From the NCBI GenBank assembly GCA_024685315.1, contig JAIKVW010000018.1, forward strand, positions 1-64,000: a stretch of DNA of 64,000 nt, read 5' to 3'. Source of the stretch: Lachnospiraceae bacterium. Lineage in GTDB: Bacteria > Bacillota > Clostridia > Lachnospirales > Lachnospiraceae. The translations under genes were made by a program, and so were the position numbers. Below are positions 1 through 10,158 of the stretch, one piece after another. Within the stretch, counting starts at the first letter, position 1. Every line of letters starts with the position of its first letter. Below the pieces are notes generated by a model that had not been told where the DNA came from, ran no database searches, and was given only the letters and a program-made list of their open reading frames with translations.

Positions 1-279
1 GATGAGCAGCAAGATCTAAAGGCTGAAGTGGAAGCCTTACGGCAGGAAATCGAAACACAGGAACAGCAGAACCAGAATCTCGAACAGTTTATTCAGAAGG
101 TCAGAAAGTACGCAGAACTGACGGAATTAACGCCGTACGCAGCTCATGAACTGATAAAGGCGATTTTTGTCGGGGCACCTGATAAAAGCAGCGGAAAAAG
201 CCGTCAGAGCATCCATATCTGCTATGATCTAATCGGGTTCATCCCGCTGAGTGAACTGATGACACAGGAAATGGCATGA
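1..279 (+). CDS. Large serine recombinase, C-terminal end (partial)
   Basis: The reading frame is open from base 1, so this is the last 92 codons of a longer gene that begins outside the window. It starts with a Glu/Gln-rich coiled coil. It then matches the C-terminal domain (DUF4368-like) of TnpX/Tn4451-type large serine recombinases, recognisable by FIQKVRKYAELTELTP, IKAIFVGAPDKSSGKSRQ and the closing HICYDLIGFIPL. Such enzymes excise and integrate conjugative or mobilisable elements, and this gene is usually the terminal gene at one element end, so an integrated element probably lies just left of the window. The catalytic N-terminal domain is not visible. A GTG at 28 is only an internal Val codon. 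The stop codon is buried in a perfect inverted repeat. Confidence 0.8.
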   Translation, partial: DEQQDLKAEVEALRQEIETQEQQNQNLEQFIQKVRKYAELTELTPYAAHELIKAIFVGAPDKSSGKSRQSIHICYDLIGFIPLSELMTQEMA

Positions 280-300
280 CCCGAAGATCATGCCATTTCC
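267..300 (+). repeat. 13-bp perfect inverted repeat over the recombinase stop codon
   Basis: GGAAATGGCATGA (267-279) is exactly reverse-complemented at 288-300 with an 8-nt loop. The left arm contains the last codons and TGA stop of the recombinase gene. No U-tract follows directly. It may be an mRNA-stabilising hairpin or part of an element end. Confidence 0.75.
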
Positions 301-323
301 AGAAAACTGTAAAACTGTCTTAT

Positions 324-354
324 GCGCCCCGGCCGTCCGGGCGGTGCCTTTTTT
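324..354 (+). terminator. Probable intrinsic terminator after the recombinase
   Basis: An imperfect GC-rich hairpin (arms about 324-332 and 337-347, with a 2-nt bulge) is followed by six T at 349-354. The orientation fits the plus-strand recombinase transcript. Confidence 0.6.
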
Positions 355-377
355 ATTCTCCTGGTCGGATATATGGA

Positions 378-959
378 TCACTCTCCGTCACTGAAGTAGT
401 GGAATGACGGATAGTACATGAATACGACTTTTGCAAGGATGTCCTCCCTGGGGACAAAGGTATTCTCCCAGTATCTGGAATCCTTGGATACCGCACGGTT
501 ATCTCCAAGCATGAAATATGAATCCTCGGGGACCTCATACGGTCCGAAGTCTCCGTAGACCTCCTGTGTGATGTAATCCTCTTCAAGAGGCTCTTCGCTG
601 TCATTAATATATACGAGCCCGTCCCTTATGGTGACCGTCTCGCCCGGAAGCCCGATTATCCTCTTCAGGAAATCGACTTCGCGGTCATCCGGATAACGGA
701 AAATAACTATATCCCCGCGCTCAGGCTCCGAAAACTTGTAACTGAGCCTGAAGCCGATCATCCTGGCTCCCGCAGGCACCGTCTCTTCCATTGATCCCGA
801 AGGCACTTTGACATTCGCGATCACGAAGGAATCCACAGCCCAGGCTATTATCACGGCAGCAGCTATCACCTTGACCCAGCTCAGGACCTCCCTGGCGATC
901 TTCCGGGACTTTTTCTCAATAGCATTGTCTTTAGATCTGGTGTTCCCGTCCTCTGCCAT
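378..959 (-). CDS. lepB: Signal peptidase I
   Basis: Type I signal peptidase of 193 residues, which cleaves signal peptides of exported proteins on the outer face of the membrane. A basic cytosolic N-terminus precedes one membrane segment (about residues 27-46). The catalytic Ser lies in PSGSM (Ser56), the general-base Lys in FLKRIIGLPGE (Lys99), and the GDNR box near the C-terminus is intact. Length is normal for clostridial SipS-type enzymes. I chose ATG 959 because GAGGAG stands about 8 nt upstream. A GTG five codons earlier (974) is open but overlaps that ribosome binding site. The gene is monocistronic, diverges from the DAHP synthase gene, and has its own promoter at 987-1015. Confidence 0.93.
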   Translation of the reverse strand: MAEDGNTRSKDNAIEKKSRKIAREVLSWVKVIAAAVIIAWAVDSFVIANVKVPSGSMEETVPAGARMIGFRLSYKFSEPERGDIVIFRYPDDREVDFLKRIIGLPGETVTIRDGLVYINDSEEPLEEDYITQEVYGDFGPYEVPEDSYFMLGDNRAVSKDSRYWENTFVPREDILAKVVFMYYPSFHYFSDGE

Positions 960-986
960 AACCTCACTCCTCACGATTTCCAGATT

Positions 987-1015
987 AGGATAACATCTGC
1001 AGAAATGAATTTCAA
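987..1015 (-). promoter_or_regulatory. Sigma-70-type promoter for lepB
   Basis: On the minus strand TTGAAA (1010-1015), a 17-bp spacer and TATCCT (987-992) lie about 30 bp upstream of the lepB start. Confidence 0.6.
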
Positions 1016-1044
1016 TTGAACTTTAAAGTTTTTTGCACCCTTTT

Positions 1045-1074
1045 TTGTGCGCACAGCGTTTTTTATGATATACT
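1045..1074 (+). promoter_or_regulatory. Probable promoter for the DAHP synthase gene
   Basis: TTGTGC (1045-1050), an 18-bp spacer and TATACT (1069-1074) preceded by TGA, which gives an extended -10. It lies about 80 bp upstream of the ATG at 1153 and close to the divergent lepB promoter. Confidence 0.5.
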
Positions 1075-1152
1075 TGCAGAAACACTTTCGTTTGACGCCG
1101 CGGCGCAGTCGTGAAAGCGCCGGGACAATCAGCTATAGAAGGAACAGATAAG

Positions 1153-2196
1153 ATGGAAAGAGAACAAATGCAGATGAAGTTCATCAGGAAGCTGCCGATC
1201 CCCATGGAGATCAAGAAGAGCTACCCGCTTCCCGATGAATTTGTGGAAAAGAAACACGCCCGCGACGAAGAGATCAGGAAAATATTTACCGGCGAGTCCG
1301 ACAAATTCCTTCTGGTTATCGGCCCCTGCTCCGCGGACAGCGAGGAGCCCGTCATGGAATATGTGCGCAGGCTTGCGCGCCTTCAGGAGGAGGTTGCTGA
1401 CAAAATCCTGATGATCCCGCGCATTTATACCAACAAGCCCCGCACCACCGGAAAAGGCTACAAAGGAATGCTTCACCAGCCTGATCCTGAGGCGGATCCC
1501 GACCTTCTGGAAGGACTTATCGCGATAAGGAAGCTCCACACAAGGGTCATCACCGAGACCGGTTTCACCTGCGCGGACGAGATGCTCTATCCTGAGAATC
1601 ACAGATATCTATCCGACCTGCTGAGCTACGTAGCTGTCGGGGCAAGGTCCGTGGAGGACCAGATCCACAGGATAACCGCCAGCGGGATCGGCATCCCCTG
1701 CGGTATGAAAAATCCTACCAGCGGTGACATTTCGGTCATGCTGAATTCCATCGAAGCCGCTCAGAGCCCGCAGATGTTCGTTTACCGCGGCTGGGAGGTC
1801 AAGACGGAGGGAAATCCCTTTGCTCACGCGATCATGCGCGGGCGCGTAAATAACTACGGGACCAGCATCCCCAACTACCATTACGAAGACCTTAATAATC
1901 TCTATGATATGTACACGAAACGGGGCTGCGCAAATCTGGCCTGCATGATAGATACCAACCACTCCAATTCGGGCAAGCAGTATCTGGAGCAGATCAGGAT
2001 CGCCCAGGAAGTGCTGCACAGCATGAAGCTTTCAGAACATATCCGCAAGATGGTCAAAGGCCTTATGATCGAGAGCTATCTGGAGGACGGCGCACAGAAG
2101 ATAGGCGAGCACGTCTTCGGCAAATCGATCACTGATCCCTGCCTCGGATGGGACAAGACCGAGAAGCTGGTGCTCAGGATAGCGGATCAGCTCTAA
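1153..2196 (+). CDS. aroF: 3-deoxy-7-phosphoheptulonate (DAHP) synthase, AroFGH type
   Basis: Condenses phosphoenolpyruvate with erythrose 4-phosphate, the first step of the shikimate pathway (cytosol). It is 347 residues and of the E. coli AroF/G/H class. Visible family blocks are GPCSADS, NKPRTTGKGYKG, GARSVEDQIHRITASG, the metal-site region MIDTNHSNSGKQ, and the C-terminal ESYLEDGAQ followed by GKSITDPCLGW. I start at ATG 1153 because AGAAGGA lies about 9 nt upstream. The frame is open from an upstream ATG at 1111 that has no ribosome binding site. The gene stands alone, ends before a bidirectional terminator, and no other aro genes are nearby. Which aromatic amino acid inhibits it cannot be told from sequence. 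Confidence 0.93.
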   Translation: MEREQMQMKFIRKLPIPMEIKKSYPLPDEFVEKKHARDEEIRKIFTGESDKFLLVIGPCSADSEEPVMEYVRRLARLQEEVADKILMIPRIYTNKPRTTGKGYKGMLHQPDPEADPDLLEGLIAIRKLHTRVITETGFTCADEMLYPENHRYLSDLLSYVAVGARSVEDQIHRITASGIGIPCGMKNPTSGDISVMLNSIEAAQSPQMFVYRGWEVKTEGNPFAHAIMRGRVNNYGTSIPNYHYEDLNNLYDMYTKRGCANLACMIDTNHSNSGKQYLEQIRIAQEVLHSMKLSEHIRKMVKGLMIESYLEDGAQKIGEHVFGKSITDPCLGWDKTEKLVLRIADQL

Positions 2197-2306
2197 TGGT
2201 ACAACATACCCCTTCCACAGAAACAAACTGTCGTTAATCGTTTCTTGCGGAAGGGACTGCCCCCTCTGCCTGTATGATCCGCGTTTGAACGGAAATATAA
2301 AAAAAG

Positions 2307-2336
2307 AGATCCCGCGGACCGAAGTCCGCGGGATCT
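2307..2336. terminator. Bidirectional terminator between aroF and thiolase
   Basis: A perfect 13-bp stem (AGATCCCGCGGAC, loop CGAA). A run of A on the left provides the U-tract for the minus-strand thiolase gene, and a shorter T stretch on the right serves the plus strand. Confidence 0.85.
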
Positions 2337-2393
2337 TTCCGTTAAAAAATATTTATGCAAGATTTGTCCGTTTTATATTAACGAGCTTGCCGA

Positions 2394-3575
2394 TTATTCG
2401 CGCTCAACGACTGTAGCACATCCCATACCGCCGCCGATGCAAAGGGTAGCGAGACCTCTCTTGGCGTCTCTCTTCTGCATCTCATGAAGCAGGGTAACAA
2501 GGATACGGCATCCGGAACCACCGATCGGGTGTCCAAGGGCGATAGCGCCGCCGTTTACGTTAACCTTGTCCATGTCGAAGTTGAGGTCTCTTGCAACTGC
2601 GATAGACTGAGCTGCAAATGCCTCGTTTGCTTCTACAAGGTCAATGTCTTCGATAGTAAGGCCAAGCTTGTTGAAAACTTTCCTGGTAGCTGCGACAGGG
2701 CCAACACCCATGATGGAAGGATCAACGCCTGCAAGAGCTCCGCCTACCCATGTTGCCATAGGGGTAACGCCGAGTTCCTTAGCCTTCTCTTCGCTCATAA
2801 CAACGACTGCTGCTGCGCCGTCATTGATTCCTGAAGAGTTGCCGGCAGTAACGATACCGTCTTTCTTGAAAGCGGGTTTAAGCTTTGCAAGACCTTCAAC
2901 GGTGGTGCCGCCACGAGGACCTTCATCAGTATCAACTACAACTGTTCCCTTCTTGGTCTTGATCTCAACGGGAACGATCTCATCCTTAAACCTTCCGTCT
3001 GCGATAGCCTGAGCTGCAAGGTTCTGTGACCTTGCTGCGAAGGTGTCGAGCTCTTCTCTGGTGATTCCCCACTGCTCTGCAACGTTCTCAGCGGTGATTC
3101 CCATATGGTAGTTGTTGTAAACATCCCAAAGGCCATCATTTACCATAACGTCGATAAGCTTTCCGTCGAAAAGCCTGTATCCGAAACGAGCGTTCTTAAG
3201 AGCATAAGGAGCCAAAGACATGTTCTCGGTACCGCCTGCAACAACGATGTCAGCGTCGCCTGCAAGAATGAGGTCAGCTGCCATGTTTACGCAGTTAAGG
3301 CCGGATCCGCATACTACGTTGATAGTAACCGCGGGAACCTCAATGGGGATACCAGCCTTAAGTGAGCACTGACGAGCTACGTTCTGGCCCTGAGCTGCCT
3401 GAAGGACGCATCCCATAAGGACTTCGTCCACCTGCTCGGGAGCAACGCCTGCACGATTAAGAGCTTCCTTAATAACGGTAGCGCCAAGTTCCGGTGCGGG
3501 TACTGTGCTGAGCCCACCGCCCATCTTGCCAATAGCTGTACGGCAAGCTCCTGCTATTACAATTTTCTTTGCCAT
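2394..3575 (-). CDS. thlA: Acetyl-CoA C-acetyltransferase (thiolase)
   Basis: Condenses two acetyl-CoA to acetoacetyl-CoA, the entry to clostridial butyrate-type fermentation, or runs in the thiolytic direction. It is 393 residues, full length for degradative or biosynthetic thiolases. The nucleophilic Cys lies in [12 protein letters not shown] (first ~90 residues), the GHPIGGSG block supplies the catalytic His, and the C-terminal CIGGGMG holds the second active Cys. ATG 3575 follows AGGAGGT, and the frame is open 20 codons upstream without support. Single gene. The rest of the butyrate pathway is not in the window, although a CoA-transferase of the terminal-step family lies at 50 kb. Confidence 0.95.
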   Translation of the reverse strand: MAKKIVIAGACRTAIGKMGGGLSTVPAPELGATVIKEALNRAGVAPEQVDEVLMGCVLQAAQGQNVARQCSLKAGIPIEVPAVTINVVCGSGLNCVNMAADLILAGDADIVVAGGTENMSLAPYALKNARFGYRLFDGKLIDVMVNDGLWDVYNNYHMGITAENVAEQWGITREELDTFAARSQNLAAQAIADGRFKDEIVPVEIKTKKGTVVVDTDEGPRGGTTVEGLAKLKPAFKKDGIVTAGNSSGINDGAAAVVVMSEEKAKELGVTPMATWVGGALAGVDPSIMGVGPVAATRKVFNKLGLTIEDIDLVEANEAFAAQSIAVARDLNFDMDKVNVNGGAIALGHPIGGSGCRILVTLLHEMQKRDAKRGLATLCIGGGMGCATVVERE

Positions 3576-3703
3576 TTTAAGTACCTCCTTTGGTAAATAG
3601 CATAAATACAATAATACTATATCACAACGGTGCATTAATATTAATACATATTTTTAAATTTTTTTGTGTTTTTTACGTCATTCTTTTAACGATCTTATGG
3701 TGA

Positions 3704-3732
3704 TTGACCGGAACCTTTACGATGTGTAAAAT
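3704..3732 (+). promoter_or_regulatory. Sigma-70-type promoter of the TtcA-like gene
   Basis: TTGACC (3704-3709), a 17-bp spacer and TAAAAT (3727-3732). An AAAGGAG ribosome binding site follows about 10 nt before ATG 3757. Confidence 0.7.
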
Positions 3733-3756
3733 AGTTTTATAAAGGAGTGACCACAT

Positions 3757-4293
3757 ATGGATAACGCACAGGAAATCTTTAATCAGAGAATAAATGCAAG
3801 CCTTATCGAGAATAAGCGCGTGAAGCTTGGCATTGTTAACAGGTTTGAAAAGGCAGTCAATGATTGCGGCATGGTCTCGGATAATGACAGGGTCCTGATC
3901 CCGATCGGCAATAATGCGGATTCGGTGCTCCTCGCACTGCTCTTCCGCCGCCTAAAAGGAACCGGCGGAATCGATTTTGAACCGGTCTTTGTAAGTGAAA
4001 ATGATATCAAAGTCAGGCCTGATTCCAGATTTACCGCGGATTACGCGGCTTTCCTCGGAGTCCCTGCTCCGGAAGAAGCCGGGATCCCTGCAATAGTTGC
4101 CGCTGCCCGCAATAGGGGCTGCAATAAGGCCGCTCTCTGCGATCATTACAGCGACAGAGTAGTCACTGCGCCGAAGGAGACCGTTCCCGGCGAGCCTGCC
4201 CTGCAGCTCATCCGTCCGATGCGCCTTGTCCGCAAAGAGGATATTGAGTTCTGGAATTCCTTCACCGGGCTGAACCTTCCTCTGGCCGATTGA
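3757..4293 (+). CDS. Degenerate TtcA-like PP-loop protein
   Basis: A 178-residue protein that I read as a reduced relative of TtcA/TilS-type tRNA-modifying PP-loop ATPases. The segment VLIPIGNNADSVLLALLF (about 46-63) sits where TtcA has the SGGxDS loop, but the glycines are replaced by NN. GCNKAALCDHYSD (about 130) matches the TtcA NKxALGHHxDD block with both His positions altered. RPMRLVRKEDI near the C-terminus matches the TtcA tail. The CxxC iron-sulfur motif and the linker around it are missing. The gene has a good promoter, ribosome binding site and terminator, so it is probably expressed. It may be a non-catalytic paralogue, and its function is unknown. Confidence 0.6.
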   Translation: MDNAQEIFNQRINASLIENKRVKLGIVNRFEKAVNDCGMVSDNDRVLIPIGNNADSVLLALLFRRLKGTGGIDFEPVFVSENDIKVRPDSRFTADYAAFLGVPAPEEAGIPAIVAAARNRGCNKAALCDHYSDRVVTAPKETVPGEPALQLIRPMRLVRKEDIEFWNSFTGLNLPLAD

Positions 4294-4322
4294 TATCTTA
4301 TTATCATACCAGACACAAAAAC

Positions 4323-4346
4323 CCCTCCTGCCCTTAAGCAGGAGGG
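4323..4346. terminator. Bidirectional terminator between the TtcA-like gene and tuf
   Basis: A 9-bp perfect stem (CCCTCCTGC, loop CCTTAA) flanked by T-rich DNA on the right and five A on the left. It serves the convergent genes on both sides, and tuf ends at 4381. Confidence 0.85.
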
Positions 4347-4380
4347 ATTCTTTTATTGTTTGATCGTATCGGTCCTGAAA

Positions 4381-5643
4381 TTATTCGATGATCTCAGTGA
4401 TCTTTCCGGAACCAACAGTGTGGCCGCCTTCACGGATAGCGAAACGAAGTCCCTGCTCCATAGCGATGGGGTGGATCAGTTCGCATTCCATTGTTACGTG
4501 GTCACCAGGCATGCACATATCAACTGCTGCATGCTTCTCGGAATCCTCAAGGTTCATAACGGTACCGGTGATATCGGTTGTTCTGAAGTAGAACTGAGGA
4601 CGATAGTTGGGGAAGAAAGGAGTATGGCGGCCGCCCTCATCCTTGGTAAGGACGTAAACCTCACCCTTGAAGTGCTTATGAGGGTTTACTGAACCGGGCT
4701 TAGCAATGACCTGTCCTCTTTCGATCTCGTCCCTGTTAACGCCGCGAAGAAGGCATCCGATGTTGTCGCCCGCCTCAGCGTAGTCGAGCATCTTGTGGAA
4801 CATCTCGATACCGGTAACAACGACTGTTCTCTTCTCTTCCTTAACGCCTACGATCTCGATCTGCTCGTTGAGCTTAAGCTGTCCTCTCTCTACACGGCCG
4901 GTAGCAACGGTTCCACGTCCGGTGATGGTGAAAACGTCCTCGACAGGCATAAGGAAAGGCTTGTCTGCTTCGTGAACGGGCTCAGGAATGTAGCTGTCAA
5001 CTGCTTCAAGGAGCTCCATAACGCTGTCGCCGTACTTTCCGTCGGGGTCATTGAGTGCCTGAAGAGCGGATCCGCGAATGATCGGGATGTCGTCGCCGGG
5101 GAACTCGTACTCGTTGAGGAGTTCTCTGATCTCCATCTCCTCGAGTTCAAGAAGCTCGTCGTCTTCCATAGCGTCGCACTTGTTAAGGTAAACAACGATT
5201 GAAGGAACGCCTACCTGGCGGGCAAGGAGGATGTGCTCCCTTGTCTGTGCCATAACACCGTCGGTAGCTGCAACAACGAGGATAGCGCCGTCCATCTGAG
5301 CTGCGCCAGTGATCATGTTCTTGATATAGTCAGCGTGGCCGGGGCAGTCAACGTGTGCATAGTGGCGGCCCTTAAGCTCTGTGCCTTCATAATCGCCGTA
5401 CATACCGGTGCGGTCGAAAGTCTCATACTCAACGTGAGCGGTGTTGATGGTGATTCCACGCTCTCTCTCTTCAGGAGCCTTATCAATATTTGCAAAGTCA
5501 ACGATCTTGTTGGTATCGCTCGGGCACCTCTTTGCAAGTACGAGAGTGATAGCAGCGGTAAGAGTGGTCTTGCCGTGATCGACGTGGCCGATCGTTCCGA
5601 TGTTGCAATGCGGTTTGGTACGTTCAAATTTAGCCTTTGCCAT
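4381..5643 (-). CDS. tuf: Translation elongation factor Tu
   Basis: The GTPase that delivers aminoacyl-tRNA to the ribosome. The G1 box GHVDHGKT (19-26), RGITI (switch I), DCPGH (99-103), NKCD and the beta-barrel domains 2 and 3 are all present and highly conserved. It is 420 residues, against about 394-397 in most bacteria. The extra length comes from about 15 residues inserted between HVEYET and [10 protein letters not shown] (residues about 76-91) and about 7 residues in domain 3 before MCMPGD. ATG follows AGGAGG. The gene ends the rpsL-rpsG-fusA-tuf cluster and also has its own promoter at 5717-5745. Confidence 0.98.
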   Translation of the reverse strand: MAKAKFERTKPHCNIGTIGHVDHGKTTLTAAITLVLAKRCPSDTNKIVDFANIDKAPEERERGITINTAHVEYETFDRTGMYGDYEGTELKGRHYAHVDCPGHADYIKNMITGAAQMDGAILVVAATDGVMAQTREHILLARQVGVPSIVVYLNKCDAMEDDELLELEEMEIRELLNEYEFPGDDIPIIRGSALQALNDPDGKYGDSVMELLEAVDSYIPEPVHEADKPFLMPVEDVFTITGRGTVATGRVERGQLKLNEQIEIVGVKEEKRTVVVTGIEMFHKMLDYAEAGDNIGCLLRGVNRDEIERGQVIAKPGSVNPHKHFKGEVYVLTKDEGGRHTPFFPNYRPQFYFRTTDITGTVMNLEDSEKHAAVDMCMPGDHVTMECELIHPIAMEQGLRFAIREGGHTVGSGKITEIIE

Positions 5644-5716
5644 TTTTTAAATCCTCCTAAAAATATGGGGTCCTCCCTGCATCGGGAGAAAAAAGTTCTT
5701 AAACGCGGTTGCTTGA

Positions 5717-5745
5717 ATTATATTTCATTTACAGCACTTTAGCAA
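5717..5745 (-). promoter_or_regulatory. Promoter for tuf in the fusA-tuf gap
   Basis: Minus strand TTGCTA (5740-5745), a 17-bp spacer and a consensus TATAAT (5717-5722). A short CTCCC/GGGAG hairpin lies in the leader. It would let tuf be transcribed above the level of the str operon. Confidence 0.75.
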
Positions 5746-5753
5746 GATTTTTC

Positions 5754-7871
<2,118 letters not shown>

Positions 7872-7898
7872 GGATTTTTCCTCCTAATTCACTGGATA

Positions 7899-8390
<492 letters not shown>

Positions 8391-8500
8391 TCATAATGAT
8401 TCCGGGTACTCACATGTCACTATGTGTGCGCGCTTATATATGGTGAGGATAAAAAAGTTCCAACACTTGCGCAGTATAGTATAAGTCAGCGGTACACGGA

Positions 8501-8914
8501 TTACTTCTTCGGTCTCTTGGCACCGTACTTTGAACGGGCCTGTCTCCTGTTAGCTACACCTGCTGTATCAAGGGTGCCCCTGATGATATGGTATCTGGTA
8601 CCAGGGAGATCCTTAACACGTCCGCCCCTTATAAGGACAACGCTGTGCTCCTGAAGGTTGTGTCCTTCACCGGGAATATAGCTGGTCACCTCGATTCCGT
8701 TTGAGAGACGGACCCTGGCGATCTTCCTGAGGGCTGAGTTAGGCTTCTTGGGGGTAGCAGTCTTGACCGCGGTGCACACGCCTCTCTTCTGGGGAGAAGA
8801 TACGTCAAGGGCTTTCTTGTGAAGAGAGTTGAAACCCTTCTGCAGAGCAGGGGCTGTTGACTTCTTCTCAACGGTTTGCCTTCCCTTCCTTACTAACTGG
8901 TTAAATGTCGGCAT
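8501..8914 (-). CDS. rpsL: 30S ribosomal protein S12
   Basis: Decoding-centre protein of 137 residues. [31 protein letters not shown] and the loop [24 protein letters not shown] are typical. The PNSALRK motif (streptomycin-response region) is wild type in form. ATG follows AGGAGG with about 10 nt spacing. First gene of the str operon, transcribed from the promoter at 9022-9050. Confidence 0.98.
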   Translation of the reverse strand: MPTFNQLVRKGRQTVEKKSTAPALQKGFNSLHKKALDVSSPQKRGVCTAVKTATPKKPNSALRKIARVRLSNGIEVTSYIPGEGHNLQEHSVVLIRGGRVKDLPGTRYHIIRGTLDTAGVANRRQARSKYGAKRPKK

Positions 8915-9021
8915 TACTTTTTCACCTCCTGTTTAAAGAATTTTCCGCATCCGGGGACATCCCGGATGCATTTCGCTGGTGTGCCGCAAGGGCGCACTAC
9001 GCCCAGAGCGCACACTTGAGA

Positions 9022-9050
9022 AGTATACCAAAATTACTTTTTGTTGTCAA
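9022..9050 (-). promoter_or_regulatory. Strong promoter of rpsL-rpsG-fusA-tuf
   Basis: Minus strand TTGACA (9045-9050), a 17-bp spacer and TATACT (9022-9027), close to perfect sigma-70 consensus. The roughly 100-nt leader contains a GC hairpin (GCATCCGG...CCGGATGC, about 8946-8970). Confidence 0.85.
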
Positions 9051-9084
9051 CTGCGGACAATGTATTTCTTCGCGTTCGGCAGGC

Positions 9085-10050
9085 TTAAGAGCCGGGATTT
9101 TCCGGCTCCCGGGAGCCCCCTGCCCGGTCGTCCATCCTGAGGAATATACTGGCAAGGATCGCGCCGGAAATATTGTGCCACACTGAGAATATCGCTCCGG
9201 GGACCGCTGCCATGGGAAGCCCCGGGAAAGAGCCGGCGGCTAACGTGGCTGCAAGCCCGGAATTCTGCATCCCTATCTCGATCGCCACGGCTTTCCTCCT
9301 GGGCAGATCCATCCTGAATATGACTCCGATAATAAACCCGCACAGGTACCCCAGCAGGTTGTGCAGGATCACGATGACAAATACCGTCAGGCCTGTTGAA
9401 AGGATCTTCCTGCTGTTATGCGATACCACCGCCGCAACGATCAGGCATATGGCAGCGACCGACACCGCAGGCAGGATATGCACTATTTTCTGCGTGTATT
9501 CACCGAAGAACCTGTTGATCAGCAGCCCGAGCCCGATAGGGATTATCACGACGCGGACGATGGAGAAGAACATCAACAGAACGTCCACGCTGACAGTGGT
9601 CTTCAGATAAAAATACGTAAGCGCAGGCGTGACCAACGGAGCCAGGAGGGTATTGATGCCCGTCATCCCCACAGAGAGCGCGGTATCGCCCTTCGACAGA
9701 TAAGTTATGACATTGCTTGCGGTCCCTCCGGGGCAGGTCCCCACAAGGATTATCCCGACCAGAAGCTCATCGCTCACGCCGAAGGCCTTTCCCAGCAGGA
9801 ATGCCAGCAGAGGCATTACTGCAAACTGCGCGATGCAGCCGATGATAATATCTCTGGGCCTCGTGAAAACTATCGCCAGGTCGGACAGCTTCAGGGTGAG
9901 CCCCATTCCGAACATCACGACCATCAGGAGGTAGTTTACCCAGCCGGTCTGTATCCATAAACATGTTCCCGGGAGAAACAGCGCCAATGCCGCTATGGCC
10001 AGAACAATAAGCGCCATATATTTCCCCAGGACACCGCTGATCCTTTTCAT
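9085..10050 (-). CDS. BASS-family transporter (bile acid:Na+ symporter-like)
   Basis: Integral membrane protein of about 321 residues with 9-10 hydrophobic helices. It has the family's paired Gly/Pro-rich signatures: LMVVMFGMGLTLK early, then VLVGTCPGGTASNVITYLSKGD (20 residues of which are best conserved), and EIGMQNSGLAATLA in the second half. BASS proteins co-transport Na+ with organic anions such as bile acids, pantoate or keto acids; the substrate is not predictable here. ATG 10050 has GGAAG 7 nt upstream. A TTG at 10071 is an alternative, with AGGAG 5 nt upstream, but that ribosome binding site lies inside a long hairpin. Last gene of a three-gene run with two COG0523 GTPases. Confidence 0.85.
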   Translation of the reverse strand: MKRISGVLGKYMALIVLAIAALALFLPGTCLWIQTGWVNYLLMVVMFGMGLTLKLSDLAIVFTRPRDIIIGCIAQFAVMPLLAFLLGKAFGVSDELLVGIILVGTCPGGTASNVITYLSKGDTALSVGMTGINTLLAPLVTPALTYFYLKTTVSVDVLLMFFSIVRVVIIPIGLGLLINRFFGEYTQKIVHILPAVSVAAICLIVAAVVSHNSRKILSTGLTVFVIVILHNLLGYLCGFIIGVIFRMDLPRRKAVAIEIGMQNSGLAATLAAGSFPGLPMAAVPGAIFSVWHNISGAILASIFLRMDDRAGGSREPENPGS

Positions 10051-10074
10051 TATGCACTTCCAATTCGTCAAAAA

Positions 10075-10127
10075 GCTCCTGGAGCCGGGACATTTGATAA
10101 TATTCTCAAAGTCCCGGCTCCAGGAGC
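10075..10127 (-). terminator. 17-bp perfect hairpin with U-tract upstream of the BASS gene
   Basis: Arms 10075-10091 and 10111-10127 are exact reverse complements (GCTCCTGGAGCCGGGAC), with a 19-nt loop. On the minus strand the stem is followed by TTTTT. It can end the COG0523-DUF1980 transcript. The proximal arm also contains the AGGAG that would serve the TTG start of the BASS gene. Confidence 0.75.
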
Positions 10128-10158
10128 GATCCTGTTTAAGATCAATACTGCCGGAAGA

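Noticed and set aside
28..279. Independent small gene of 83 codons at the left edge
   Set aside because: The frame is open to base 1 and the sequence is the C-terminal domain of a large recombinase, so the GTG at 28 is internal.
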